From assembly GCA_022606425.2 (NCBI GenBank), contig JAHDVF020000415.1, positions 186,001-250,000 on the forward strand: a DNA stretch of 64,000 bases, in the 5' to 3' direction. The stretch comes from Lepidostoma basale. Lineage: Eukaryota; Arthropoda; Insecta; Trichoptera; Lepidostomatidae. Below, one piece after another: positions 1 through 13,300 of this stretch; position 1 is the first letter of the stretch, and the number at the start of each line of letters is the position of its first letter. The notes below the pieces were generated by a model. It worked only from the letters and a program-made list of their open reading frames with translations, ran no database searches and was not told where the DNA came from. The position numbers and the translations under genes were made by a program.

Positions 1-290
1 AGTTCTTCAAGGAATGGAAGGAGGAAGGCACCTGCTCAGGACCTTGTCCGAAAGGCGTGCAAGATGGATCGGCCATGTAATACGACAAGAAGGCCTCTTG
101 CATGCCATAATGGAGGGTATGACCGAGGGGACAAACTCTAGGGGACCTGTTGGTGGACGTGCGCTGCTCATCATATGCACATTTCAAAAGAGCCGCACAA
201 GACAGGGAAAAATGGAAGAGAATAATGGAGGAAATTGCTGCAAACCAATCCCAGGATTGAAACCAGAGAAGAGAAGATATATATATATTT
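1..290 (+). mobile_element. LINE fragment (reverse transcriptase C-terminal tail)
   Basis: A reading frame from position 14 contains RRARWIGHVIRQEGLLHAIMEG followed by a Gly-Arg-rich stretch. This is the typical tail of insect non-LTR retrotransposon ORF2 proteins, after the reverse transcriptase domain. It is cut off by the window edge and interrupted after about 60 codons, so it is a dead fragment. It lies in the SIK3 intron upstream of the first visible exon. Confidence 0.6.
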
Positions 291-324
291 TTTTATCATT
301 ATTATTATTATTATTATCTAGTTG

Positions 325-410
325 ATAAAACGGAGCATCTTCTACAGCGCCCTTGAGATGAGCAATTCATAAAAATGACGCTTTATAAATTATCCAATTT
401 ATTATTATTA
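325..410 (+). mobile_element. CR1-like LINE 3' end with (ATT)n tail
   Basis: The conserved 3' segment GCGCCCTTGAGATGAGC is followed by an (ATT)n tail. The same segment recurs near 19750, 46010 and, inverted, near 48965, always next to (ATT)n. Only the untranslated 3' end is present here. Confidence 0.55.
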
Positions 411-540
411 TTATCCATAATTTCTTTTCTATAAATTAGCAATGTTTCTTTCACAAGGTTTTCGGATAAATTCCAAAGCTAGACAAAGCTTTTTTTTTGT
501 TGAGACATTACTTCAGAATAAGTATACAAAAAGGAAAACG

Positions 541-780
541 TAAAAACTATGTAAACACGATCGCGAATGTCAAAAGCGTAATAAATCGAGTCGAAAACCG
601 AATGATAACGATAGGACAAAAACGGCTAAAATTGAAAGATGTCTGCTGACCAATCGCAACGTCGCTCGCTGACCAATCAGGACCGAAATAATGTGTCAAC
701 CGCGCGTATTTTGAATATTTTCGACGTAGGTACATTACGGAAAAAAAAGTACTAAAATATATCGGGTCAGAAATAATTAT
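541..780. repeat. pogo-like interspersed repeat, diverged copy
   Basis: It shares long stretches with 52262-52540 and, inverted, with 51640-51880: blocks reading GCTCGCTGACCAATCA, TCGAAAACC and TTTTGAATATTTT occur in the same order. The copies in the RpS3A intron begin with a TA-flanked CAGTGAAACC terminus, which suggests a Tc1/mariner (pogo/Tigger) MITE. No terminus is preserved here. Confidence 0.45.
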
Positions 781-807
781 GATAGTGTAAAAAAAATAGT
801 GTGTTGT

Positions 808-1241
808 CTTCTTCTTCTTCTTTTTGTCCTGTCACACCTCCGTGGTGCTTAGGGCCTCAAGGAATCTTCTCCACCCGACTCTATCGCATGCCTGATGCTT
901 AACATCGTCCCAAGTGAGGCCTGCTGCCTTAACCTCGTCCTGCAGGGCTCTTCTCCAGGTGGCTCTAGGTCTGCCTCGCTTTCTCTTTCCCCCCATAGGG
1001 GACCAGTCTAGTGCGCCCTGAGCGATGAAGGCTGGGTTCCGTCTCAGAGTGTGACCGATCCACTGCCATTTGCGCCTAGCGACTTGTTCTCTAATTGGCT
1101 TTTCGACTGCCGTGGTCCAGAGAACGGCATTTGACACTGTTTGGGGCCAATAGATTTTGAATATTGAGCGAAGGCACCTATTTATAAACACCTGGAGTTT
1201 ACCAATAACGTCTGCGGTAGACTTCCAAGTGTTAGTAATGG
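808..1241 (-). mobile_element. LINE B, 5'-truncated copy with target-site duplication
   Basis: The minus strand encodes a LINE ORF2 tail with KWQWIGHTLRR, GKRKRGRPRATWRRALQDE and a C-terminal WRRFLEALSTTEV. Its minus-strand 3' end carries a (GAA)n/A-rich tail next to 808. The 11-bp sequence TAGTGTGTTGT stands directly on both sides (797-807 and 1242-1252), a target-site duplication expected from target-primed reverse transcription. Related copies lie at 20955-21300 and 22905-23335. Confidence 0.8.
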
Positions 1242-1291
1242 TAGTGTGTTGTATGAACAAATTATGTCTTCTTTATTAGTGGTGCAATGAG
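1242..1291. mobile_element. piggyBac-like terminus, remnant
   Basis: TATGAACAAAT..CTTTATTAGTGGTGCAATGAG followed by TTAA (1292-1295) matches the right end of the complete TTAA-flanked element at 21994-22569. LINE B inserted into or next to this remnant. The end lies 23 bp before the first visible SIK3 exon, so the TTAA begins the final stretch leading to that splice acceptor. Confidence 0.6.
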
Positions 1292-1314
1292 TTAAACAAT
1301 TATTTTTTTTACAG

Positions 1315-4300
1315 TGAGTGCGTTTGGAAGGCGAGCTTCGGACGGGGGTGCCAACTTGCACATGTGCTACCAGCCCGGGGCTTCTAATCTATCCGGAGAA
1401 GAAGAGGAGTGTGCATCACTCATGTACCAACCTAACAACGTGAGTACTTCAAATCAAATCTAATTTGTTTCTTGAAAGGTGATGTAAAACTCCATATTAA
1501 ATAATTAATATTAATGAAAATGTCGTGTCTTCTAGGTGTTATATTATATTTTAGATGAAATCAATGTTTCGCCCTTTCAAGGCATTATCAAATGTACACA
1601 TTCACATTTGATTGATTGATTGTGTGCATTTGATAATGCCTTAGAAGGATGAAACGTTGTCAAATACTGTCATTCTATCTAAAATAAAATAAAACACCTA
1701 GAAGATCAAGTTTTTCATTCATATTAATCATCAAATCAAATGAATTTATTTTCTCAATGACATTAAAAACAAAATTAATGTTTAATACCAGGAACGCATG
1801 AGAGATGGTTTGACTTTAGGAAGACAAGATACTCTCTAAAGTCGAGAGTATTTGTCTTCTGAACGTACTTTCACTAATATGAAAGACGTCGATCTCCGAG
1901 GAAATCGTGTTCAGGATGTTCGGACGTGTTCGGATAAGGAGGGATGGGTGTACACTTACCCATTTCTTTAGACTTATCAGGGGATTCTTTGAGAATTCCG
2001 TCATCTTGGAGGCTATCCATCTTTATGTTCCGGATGGTTATCTTCGACAGCGTCAGCACACACTGTTTTATCTCCCAGCATGCAGAACCAACCTGCCTCT
2101 GGTGATGCCGGTGGGGAGAGCAATCAAACTGCTGAACACGATCGCTTCGGAGATTGACGTCTTTCATATTTGTGAAAGTATGTTCAGAAGACAAATACTC
2201 TTTAGGGGTTTTTAATATGTGTGCGTTTAAATTATTTTTAATTGCGTTTTATTTCAGGGTTCTTCAATCATCGGCGCCGGAGTATCGGAAAATCCAATCG
2301 GCTCCGGGATTCCAGATTCCCTCGCAAGTGCAGGCGATGACCCATCATCCGAGGCATACAACACCAATCTGTCGAGGTGAGACTTTTACACTCTACAAGT
2401 TTTAAGTTTTATCAATGGCAAGCAAGATTTATATATACATATATCGCGGAGGTGGCTTCCTCTTGCCACTGTGGTGGAAGGTTGCCATCTATCAGGGACA
2501 AAAAGACCAACACCCTCTAGCACGGCCGAGTTCTCGAAATATCCCCTGATTAATTGAAAGAAATGGGTTATGAGATGCCCATCTCTTCGAAGCTGTAAAG
2601 AATTGGTTCCGAGCATTCCTAAAAGAAATGCCGTGGGATAGAGCCACGGATAACTACCATACTCCCTCATGTAGAGATACCTCAGAAATTTTTTCGAAAA
2701 GTTGGGAGAGATGGGGCGAAATTGTTACGAGTGTCAGATTGGAGGGTCGAAACAGAGGACAGGAGGAGTTGGAGGCGAAGAATACTGGAAACTAAGGCTC
2801 GATATGGGCTGTAGGGCCATCGAAGAAGAAGAAGAAAAAGAAAAAGTAGTAATCAAAGTAATATTTATTTAACAGGTATACTTTTTTTTATCATAACAGT
2901 AGAAAATAATTATCCGATTATACAAATTGTATATGAAAATATGGTATGAATTTAATGTAACTGATTTGCAGGTACATGCTGACACGTGGGAACAAGCAGA
3001 GGCACACGGTAGCCACCACGGAGGACGTGCACAATGCCGTGGGCGCCGGCCTGTCCCACAGCCCTTCGCCCAACTCAATGGTGAGACCCTTTCTTCTTCT
3101 TTCTTCCTTTCCTCATTACTGAGGGTCGTGATCCATGGAGCTGCCACACCACCGCGTAGGAGATCTGCCTTTACTTCCTGTGACAATACCGTTACCAGCT
3201 CTCTCTTGGCAGTGTGATCAAAGAAACTCAACACTGATACTGTGAACCACGACATTCTGATAGCAAAGCTATCTCAAATTGGATTCTCTTCTCAGTTGAT
3301 TATGTTTTTTATTAGTTACCTCGAGGGGAGAAAACAATTCGTCTCATACGGAATTTTTCAATCGGAACCTTTTCTTGTAAATTCAGGGGTACCACAAGGT
3401 TCAAACCTAGGGCCACTCCTCTTCACCATCTTCATAAATGATTTCTTTTATTTGCCGATGATCTGAAATTATTCCTGGAAATTAACAATCCTGATGACTG
3501 CCTTCGCCTCTAGTCGGACATTAATAATATTGTTAACTGGAGCCACAGTAATAAAATGCAATTCAATGTCTCGAAGTGAGTTATGCTATATTTTACTAGA
3601 GCATTGAGAACTGTGTATCATAGATACACAATGAACAGCCAGCAACTAGCACATGTATCTACGATTAAGGATCTCGGGATCATCTATGAGAGTAGGCTGA
3701 CTTTTCGTGCACATATCGAGAGGATTTGTGACATTGCACTGAGGATGTCGGGCTTCATCATTCGGACCGGAAGAGTCTTCAGAGATCCCAATGTGCTCAG
3801 AGTCCTATACAACGCGTTGGTTCGGAGCAGACTCGAATGTGGTTCTGTGATATGGAGTCCTCACGAGGCGAGATATTCTGTTATTCTGGAGAGGGTTCAG
3901 AAAAAGTTTCTGAGGTATCTCTACATGAGGGAATATGGTAGCTATCCGTGGCTCTATCCCACGGCATTTCTTTTAGGAATGCTTGGGACCAACTCTCTGT
4001 AGCTTCAAAGAGATGGGCATCTCATAACCCATTTAGGGGATATTTCGAGAACTCGGCCGTGCTGGAGGGTGTTCAGCTTTTTGTCCCTGATAGATATCTC
4101 TGACAGCATAGATTGTTATTCGACAGCATATTGACACCAGTGGGAAGAGCAATTAATCTGCTGAACATCAACGTCTTTCATATTGGTGAAAGTACGTTCA
4201 GGGGACAAATACTCTCGACTTTAGAAAGCATCTTCTAACCTAACCTAACCTACCCCTGCGGGGAAACGGTGTGGAAATGGTTTGTTATTGTTGTTGCATG

Positions 4301-7300
4301 ACACGATATATGAATGTTGAGGAAGTGTGAGAAGTATGTCAGGTAATCAGGATATAACAATTTGGCAGTCCATTCTTTCTTGCTACTCCTTCAGTTACAA
4401 CAAAGAGCAAATTTTTTAATTTGTCGATATTTTCAGACGAGCAATAGTCCGTCATCTTCGTCCAACATCAGGACACGAAGGACCGGCCTCCTCACCGTTA
4501 CCGAACGACCTCCCGGTAAGATAATTATAAGAATATTTTTTTGCATACTTAATTTCATATACATATTTTTTTTAAATTTAAAATCCAATATTTGTTGTAA
4601 TAATTTTTTTAGTTAGTATTTTATTTTATGCATGATTGTTGAATGTTATTATTATTATTTTTGTCGTATTTTGAATTCCTTTAATTAAAAAATTAAATGC
4701 ACGATTTTTTTTTTATATCCCTTGCATTGAAAAAAAATTATCAGAATAATTCCCGAATTATTGAAATAATTTCTTGGATATATCGGTATATGTCAATGCT
4801 TTGAATTAACGGATGACGTCGCGTATTTCGCACTTGGCGGGAGATTGGATTGACAGTTTTCACGAAACGTGTTGTCGCGTCGACACTTCTCAACGTACTG
4901 ACCTCGAACCGGTCTCGTTGCGGAGGGGAAGGGTCAGGCTACACGGAAGTGCAGCCAGCATGTCGAAAATAAAATCCATCCGGTCGTGAGAGCCTCAGTA
5001 CACTTACTTTCTACATAAATAAATACTTACTTTATTTCAATAGCGATCGGTTTTACCAGGCCCGCTGGCATCAGCAGACTTAAAAAAACATGATTTTATT
5101 TAATACCAGTGTGGTATCTACGGGCTAACCTCAATACAATTTGACAGGTTTAATGCTTTTCATACTAATTTAATAAACGTTATAGCACCAGTTTTACATA
5201 TTCGATTTCATTCAAACTAATCTTAAAACCTTCCTAGGACTAATAAGAACAAACTGTGATATTTTCAGTGAAATCGGTTCAGTAATTTTCGAGAAAATCA
5301 AAGACAAACATACATTGTGGAATTTAGGTAAAATCGTATTTTTTGTTTTTTAAAATATTCACTTGTTTTGATAATTTTTTTTCAATGCGTTTTTTTTTGT
5401 TGTAGCTTTTGTTTGTGTTTTATTTAATTAGATTTTTTGTTTCAAATTTGTGCTTTAAAAAAAAAATTGAAATGGCCGCTGTGCAGTCATAAGCCCGGAG
5501 CTGGTGATGGAAGTCGAAGCGAGGATGAAGAGGAACTATCTCCCGCCCTCGATACAGACCCACCAGGCCCATATACACCCGGGCTCTGCGCTGAAGATGC
5601 CTTACACGAGCCAAACCGTCGGCCAACAGATAGTACAGGCGCCAAGCTTCGCAGTCCAGAACCAAATGCACTTTCCGATGCAGAATGCAAATTATATCGG
5701 GCAAAACGCGAATCAAAACGTGTTTGCGGTGCAGAATCAAGGTTTCAACGGACAAAACCAAAATTTTATCGCGCAAAATCAAGGTTTTATCGGGCAAAAC
5801 CAGGGTTTTACCGGGCAAAACCAGGGTTTTATCGGGCAAAACCAGGGATTTATCGGGCAAAACCAGGGTTTTGTCGGGCAAAACCAGGGTTTCGCCGGAC
5901 AGAGCCAGCAGGGCCCGCAGATGGTGGTCCAGGCGGTCGGTGCTCTAGCAGGCCTCGGCTCTATCCAGAGTGGTCAGCCCCCAAGGAAGTATTCGAACCA
6001 TGGGCCCCATCGGTGCAAGCTGCAGACTTTGGCCACCGTGCAAGAAATGGGTAATTTTTGATCAATTGTATTATATCAAGGGTGATGGGACAAAAATATA
6101 TCTGTTTTTCCAACATTAAATAATTCACCGCTATTCTCCAAGACTTTTGGTCTTATACAGATGAGCTTTCATGTTGAATTAGGTTGTCATTGCCTGTTGA
6201 ATATTACTTAACATACACAGTGTATATGAAAGGGTTGGATGCAGGTGCCAAAATGAGCGGAGTGTCAGTAAGCTGTCTCTTCTATGTGGATGACGCTGTC
6301 CTACTTGCAGACAACGAGCATGAACTACAAGTCCTGGTGAATTGTATGTATGAGGTATGCATGCAAAATGATCTGATGATAAATGTTAATAATTCCAAGG
6401 TAATGATTTTTGAAATAGAAGAAATCATGACAGTCTGCAATATTAGCGTGAATGGTGAAAATTTGGAGCAAGTAGTTGAGTTTGTGTATTTGGGTAGTAT
6501 GTTTACAGTGGAGAGGGATATTGAAAGAAGGGTTGGGGCAGGCAACAGAGTGAATGGTGCACTTAAAGTTTTCATCGCAAACAAAAACCTATTCAAAAAA
6601 GCTAAAATGGTAGGGCACAATGGTGTTCTTGTACCGACCCTTATGTATGGAAGTGAAGCATGGAACTGGCAAAAGAAGGATGAAAGTAGAATAAATGCAG
6701 TAGAAATTAGATCTCTTAGACGAATGTGTGGATACTCTGTGTATGCTAGAGTGTCGAATGAAAATGTATGGAGTGAATGTGGTGCAAATGATGGTGTTAT
6801 GATCTCTTAGACGAATGTGTGGATACTCTGTGTATGATAGAGTGTCGAATGAAAATTGATGGAGTGAATGTGGTGCAAATGATGGTGTTATGATCTCTTA
6901 GACGAATGTGTGGATACTCTGTGTATGATAGAGTGTCGAATGAAAATGTATGGAGTGAATGTGGTGCAAATGATGGTGTTATGATCTCTTAGACGAATGT
7001 GTGGATACTCTGTGTATGAAAGTGTCGAATGTGTATGGAGTGAATGTGGTGCAAATGATGGTGTTATGATCTCTTAGACGAATGTGTGGATACTCTGTGT
7101 ATGAAAATGTATGGAGTGAATGTGGTGCAAATGATGGTGTTATGATCTCTTAGACGAATGTGTGGATACTCTGTGTATGATAGAGTGTCGAATGAAAATG
7201 TATGGAGTGAATGTGGTGCAAATGATGGTGTTATGAACAAAATAATGAAAGGATCATTAAGATGGTTTTAGACATATGGAAAGAATGAATGAAGAAAGAA

Positions 7301-10300
7301 TGGTAAAAAATGTATATGTTAACGATGTAAATGGAACTAGAAATACAATCGGAAGACCGAGGAAAACGTGGCACGATCAAATAAATCAAATATTGAATGT
7401 CGGCCATGTGAGGAGTCAGAGAAATCGACGCGCGTGCATGACGCGATGTGTGAATATTGAGGAAGCGAATTGAGAAATATGTCAGGAAAGAAAAGTCTGC
7501 CAGTCCATTCTTTCTGCCTACCCCTTCGGCGAGACGGCGTGATGGTTAGTTAGTTTTTACCCAGGGCCTTTTTAAAATTAGATATTGATAGAATAACATA
7601 TACATTTGATACAAAAACTACTGTCCGAAGAGGGCTAAATTCGCGACTTCTTCCTTATTGTAGACGTATGTGGTCTGTTCTCCAGAGTGTTGCTCCTCCT
7701 GTGAGGTAGACTCCCAGCTGTCCTTCCATCTTTTAGGAGGTCTTCCACGAGGACGTGTCCCATGAGGCTGATTATGCGATGCAATATAGGGGAGTCTGGT
7801 GGTGTCCATTCTTTGAACGTGACCGTACCAGTCCCTTTTTCGCTGTCTGCTCCATCTTATAATATCCTCAACCTCACATATCTCTCTTATTCTGGTGTTC
7901 TTCTCTTGTCTTGCCCGCTATCGTCCTCAGTGTCTTCATTTCGGAAGTCCTCAAAACTTATTTGGTCCTTACTGGTCAGTACAGATTGTATAAATGAGGC
8001 ATGCAAAAAGAGTGACCTGGTGATGAATGTGTCTAAATCTAAAGTGATGGTTTTCGAGAAAGAAGAATGTATGACGATTTGTGATACAAGTGCGATGGGC
8101 GAGAAAATGGGAGAAAGCTACCGAATTTACGTATCTGGGAAGCATGTTTACAAGACACGGAAAAATGGAGAAAGACATCGAAAGAAGGGTTGGTGCTGGG
8201 AATAAAATAAATGGCGCACTCAAAGTCATTACTGCAAATAGAAATATATCCACAGAAGCAAAGATGGCAGTACACAATGGGGTTCTAGTGGTAACCCTCA
8301 TGTATGGAAGTGAAGCTTGGAGCTGGCAAAAGAAGGATGAAAGCAGGATAAATGCCATAGAAATTAGATCACTAAGAAGAATGTGCGGGAAAACGTTGTA
8401 TGATAGAATACCGAACGATGAAATAAGAAAGAAATGTAAGGCAGATGACTGCATCATGAATAAAATTAAAAAAGTATCCCTGATATGGTTTGGACATATG
8501 GAACGAATGGATGAGAGTAAATGGTTAAAAAGTTGTACACATGCAGTGTGAGTGGGAAAAGAAGCCGAGGACGACCGAGGTAAACATAGCATGACCAAAT
8601 AAATCAAATACTAAAAGGCGGCCACATTGGAAGTCGGAATAATCGACGTGCGTGCACGGTACGATGTATGAATGTAGAGGAACCCCGAGAAGTATGCCAG
8701 GACATAGCATTGTGGCGATCCATCCTCTCTGCCTACCCCCCGGAGAAATGGCGTTAGTAACTTAGGCTAGATAAGGAAGGAAAAGTGTATTGGTCAACCG
8801 TCTCTGTCTATCTTCCGGTAACATCCATAAATGGTAAGTTTGTTGCAAATTTATTTTTTATATTTATAATTCTTCCGTGTTGATTTTTTTTATTTTTGAT
8901 TGTTTTTTTATGCATGGTTTTCACACTTCTTCTGTTATTGTTGTCACCTTGTTGCTAGATTATAGTTTTTTGATGTATTTAAATAAATAAATAAATAGTT
9001 ATGTTAGGAATTGATTTGCAGGAAAGTTTATTAACATTTTGGGATGCCGTTTTTAATGTGGTAGTTTCCCGTTGCTTTCGGCAATTGTATACAGCAGATT
9101 ATTTACTAAGAATTAATTGTATCTCAATAGAGACGAAGATGTAAATTATTTGGGAACAGAATATGGTGGTCGAGGCGTTTACAGGACTTACGACCTGTCA
9201 TTGGCTGGGTTGAGCGATCGCTTTATGTAATACACCATCCCCATTCCGTCTTTCTTACAAACACCACGTCTGACAATTATTTTTTGAAAGTTGTATGTAT
9301 GCTACCGTGTTGAGAAACATTTCACATATTTTAGTTCAATCTACACTAGCGCCATCTATTGAGAATAGATTAAAGTATTTGTATACATTTAAAAAAAATG
9401 TCTCATACTATTGTTTAAGAAACAAATATATTATGGAATTTGAGTAAATAAATTGATAAATAAATAAATTGTTATGAACAAAATAATGAAATGGCTCTGG
9501 CTCTCTGCAGTACGTCTGCATTACTGACCCTATCGGTCCACGGTATACGGAGCATTCTGCGGTATATCCACATTTCAAACGCTTCCAACCGGTTCATTAC
9601 ATTCGCTTTCAGAGTCAAGGTTTCGCAGCCAAATAGAACAGACCATATATAACATTTAATCATTCTTTGTCGGAGTTTCAAGTTAAGAGTATCGTATATA
9701 TTTATAATAAATAATAAATAACTGAATTTAATTCAGCTAATAAGTTAACACAACATTTATTGATTCTGAGGCGGTACGAAGTTCACCGGGTCAGCTAGTT
9801 TTTAATAATATTACTTCTAAGTATCCTATAAAAAGAGTATTATGATTGTTTCCATCAGTCCGGGAGCACAGCGAGCGCTACTCCCCCGTGAGGCGGTGCA
9901 GTGACAGCCAGTGCCTGGCGGGGGCCGGCGGCGGAGGGGGCGCTGGAGGGAGCGGGGGCAGGGGCGAGGAGGGGGCGCCCCCCTCGCCGGGAGACCCGCT
10001 CGCCTCCGATGTCAGCATCAGGAGCGCTAGGCAGGAGTACCAGATGTTACAGGTGAGGTATTTTGCGTGTGTAGGAATAATGTGTTATGGGTAATGTTTT
10101 AGATGGAAAAATGTTTAATGGGTAATATTTTAATGAAAACATGTGTCATGGGTTATGTTTTTTTTATTGGAAAAGTGAGTTATGGGTAATATATTATTTA
10201 AAAAAATGTGTTATGGGTAATGTTTTCTATTGGAAAAGTGAGTTACGGGTAATAATTTATTTTAAAATGTGTTATGGTTAATATTTTTAGTGGAAGAGTG

Positions 10301-13300
10301 AGTTATGGGTAATATTTTAATGAAAACATGTGTTATGGGTAACGTATTTTTATTGGAAAAGTGAGATATGGGTAATATTTTAATGAAAACATGTGTTATG
10401 GGTAATGTTTTTTTATTGGAAAAGTGTGTTATGGGTAATATTTTATTGAAAAAGTGTGTTATGGGTAATATTTTATTGAAAAAGTGTGTTATGGGTAAAG
10501 TTTTTTTTATTGGAAAATTGAGTTATGGGTAACGTTTTTATTTTTAAAAGTGAGTTTGGTAATATTTTGTTGAAACAATGTGTTATGGGTAATGTTATTT
10601 TTATTAGAAAAGTGAGTTTTTTATGGGATAGATAATGTTTTTATTTGGATGTGGGTAATGTGTTTTTCATTAAATTTGTAATGTGAGGTATTTATAATTA
10701 ACATTTTCTATCGGATAAGTGATTTGAAAGTGTTTTTAATGAAAAAGTGTGTTGTGGGTAAATAAAAAAGTGGGAAATGTGTTATACGTGTTGTTATTTT
10801 TAATGCACAAAGTATGATATGTGATTTTATATTTATGATCACAAAACTTATCGTCGTCTCTTTCCAGCGCGGACTGGAGCGACAGAGACAGGCGCAGGTG
10901 ACCCCGTCGCCCCCTCTCCTGGAGGCCAACGCCAGCGCCAACCTCTCCTTCCTCGCCGGCAGCACTTCCAGCTCCATGCCAGGTGACTAATATACTCAAC
11001 TAACTAACTAAACAACCATGGAGAGAGCTCTGATGGAATAGCCGTGTCAGGTCCCCCCAACGTTGGCGATCACTGCAGCAAAGGCATCTCTATCCTGCGC
11101 CACTTGGAACAGGTTCTGAACTCTTGGTATTTCTGTCCACTCTTTGATGTCAAAGGAGGTGGTATTTTTCTCCCCTTAGCACATGACCCAAATAATTCCA
11201 CTGTTCTTTACTTGCATACTATTTCACTCGCTTCCTCTACATTCATACATAGCATGTTATGCACGTGCATGGGCTCTCCCATTCTTACGGGGCAATGACA
11301 TTTAATATTTGATTGATTCCATCGTGCCACATTTTCTTCGGTCTTTTTGTACTTCTTGTTCCATGTACGGCTAAATTTTCTTCGGTCTCCTTCTATTTCG
11401 TGTTCCATGAACGTCCACATTTACTTTGGTCTCCTTCTATTTCTTGTTCTAGCATTATCTTTATATGTATTGATTTTAATTTTAATTTTCAGGTTCTCCG
11501 ATTCACCAGGGCTACCAGCCTTACCAACAGCACAGCATACCTCCGTACCAGCGCATCAACTCCGCTCCCGAACCTCAGAGCCAAATATTAGCCGCAATAC
11601 AGACGTCTTCGGCGATAGACATAGCCGTCCTCCAGCCGGAATTCGTCCAGAACATTGTCAGATCGCTGGAGCAACTGCTGCAGGACAGCCAGATCACCCT
11701 GGAGGCGGCCAACCTCGTGGTGCAGACGGGCCACCTACCCCAGGAGCTGGCTCAGAAAATCGGGATCACCCCGCAGATCATAGCCGACAACCTCGCCTAT
11801 AATCCGCAATCTCCGTTCCACAGCCACAACGTATCTCCCGTCCACGTTAAGCAATACATGAACAGCAGCGGACACACATCACCCAACGTCGGCCTCAATC
11901 CGTTCAGCGGACACAATTCACCCATCAACCTTTCCGCGTCCAGTTCCACGAACTCGGCACTCAACATGTCGTCGGGATCGAGCAATTCCCCGCTCTACGG
12001 AAACCAGGGAAACCAAAGCGCAAACGTTTCCCCTCACCACACGGCCAACAGAGCAATGATGAACTCTCCGCTGCATCAGATCACGCAGGGCATCAGCTTC
12101 CTGAACACGACGGGAGCGATGAGCGGGTCGATCACGAAAGGCACGCCGCAGCCGCAGAACGCGATGCCCCTGGATCTGAGGAGTCTGGCCACGCTGAGCA
12201 GCCAGCAGTCGCAGCCCATCGAGAGCCTCATGTCGGACGTGAACATGGACACGACGCCGATGTTTGTGCCGCAAACGGATACCTGGAACACGCAACAATT
12301 CCCCGGGAATCAGCAGTTTGTCGGAAATCCTAGTCAGTTCCTGCCGATGGTCCATCCTCAGGTCCACATGGTTTCCATAGCCGGGACGCACAGATCCTTA
12401 AACAATTCCCCGATTTCCAATCCAGGATCGCCCGGTTTGGACATGATCCAAGAGGAGATCACAGGGAATAATAATTCCAACATTTTCCAGCAGAAATCCG
12501 CTCAGTTCGGACAGGACGGTTTCTCGCAAATCAACCAGCCGTTTCTAAATAGCTTTTCATCAACCGATGCGGCGAGGGTTCCTCAGATCGTCCTAACCCC
12601 AAATACCAACATGCTGTTGAATCAATTCGCCTTGAATCCCGGGTTCATGATTCCGATACCCAACCCACAAAACCACCCGCAGATCAGCTTAACAGACTGT
12701 CTCGGCTCGGAGATTACTCTGGTAGCTTCCTCGTCCGAAGACAGCATGGACTCGTTGGAGAATCATCCGAAATACTCGCAGTTCCGATCCGCGCAAGATC
12801 TGCTGCCGCAGTTCATCATATCCGAGCCGTCCGACTTCGAAGACCGACCGTCGATCATGAAGGGGATCGGAAGGAAGACGAGCCAGGAAAATGACGTCGC
12901 AAACAAGTGCAACCAGCCAAGCATACTGACGAATCAAACCCACGATGATAAAGTCGTAGCTCAAGATTCTCTAGATTCCGAAAAGCCCGTTCAGAATCCG
13001 TTTCCGAGCTTCGGTAGCGGCAACCAAGACCTGATCTCCCCGGATTGCGACCGCAGCAACCAGTTGTTTCTAGCGCAGAACCCGAACTCGGAAGACGCAA
13101 AGTTCGCCCGCCGAGGGAGTGACAAGTCCTTGGGGTTCAGCGACGACTCACTGAGCAATGACTCAAATCACTCGGCAAACGCGTCGCCGAACTGCGAGCA
13201 GAATGTGACCTCGCTGTATTCAAACATAGTCTCAATTAGCTCCGGATTCAGTGAGAATCGCGGCAGTTTCTCCGAGCACCGCGAGAGCTTCTCGGAACGC

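Noticed and set aside
5420..5881. A 153-codon minus-strand frame of LPDKTLVLPG repeats
   Set aside because: It is the complement of the SIK3 QNQGFxG minisatellite and exists only because the 21-bp unit is open in several frames.
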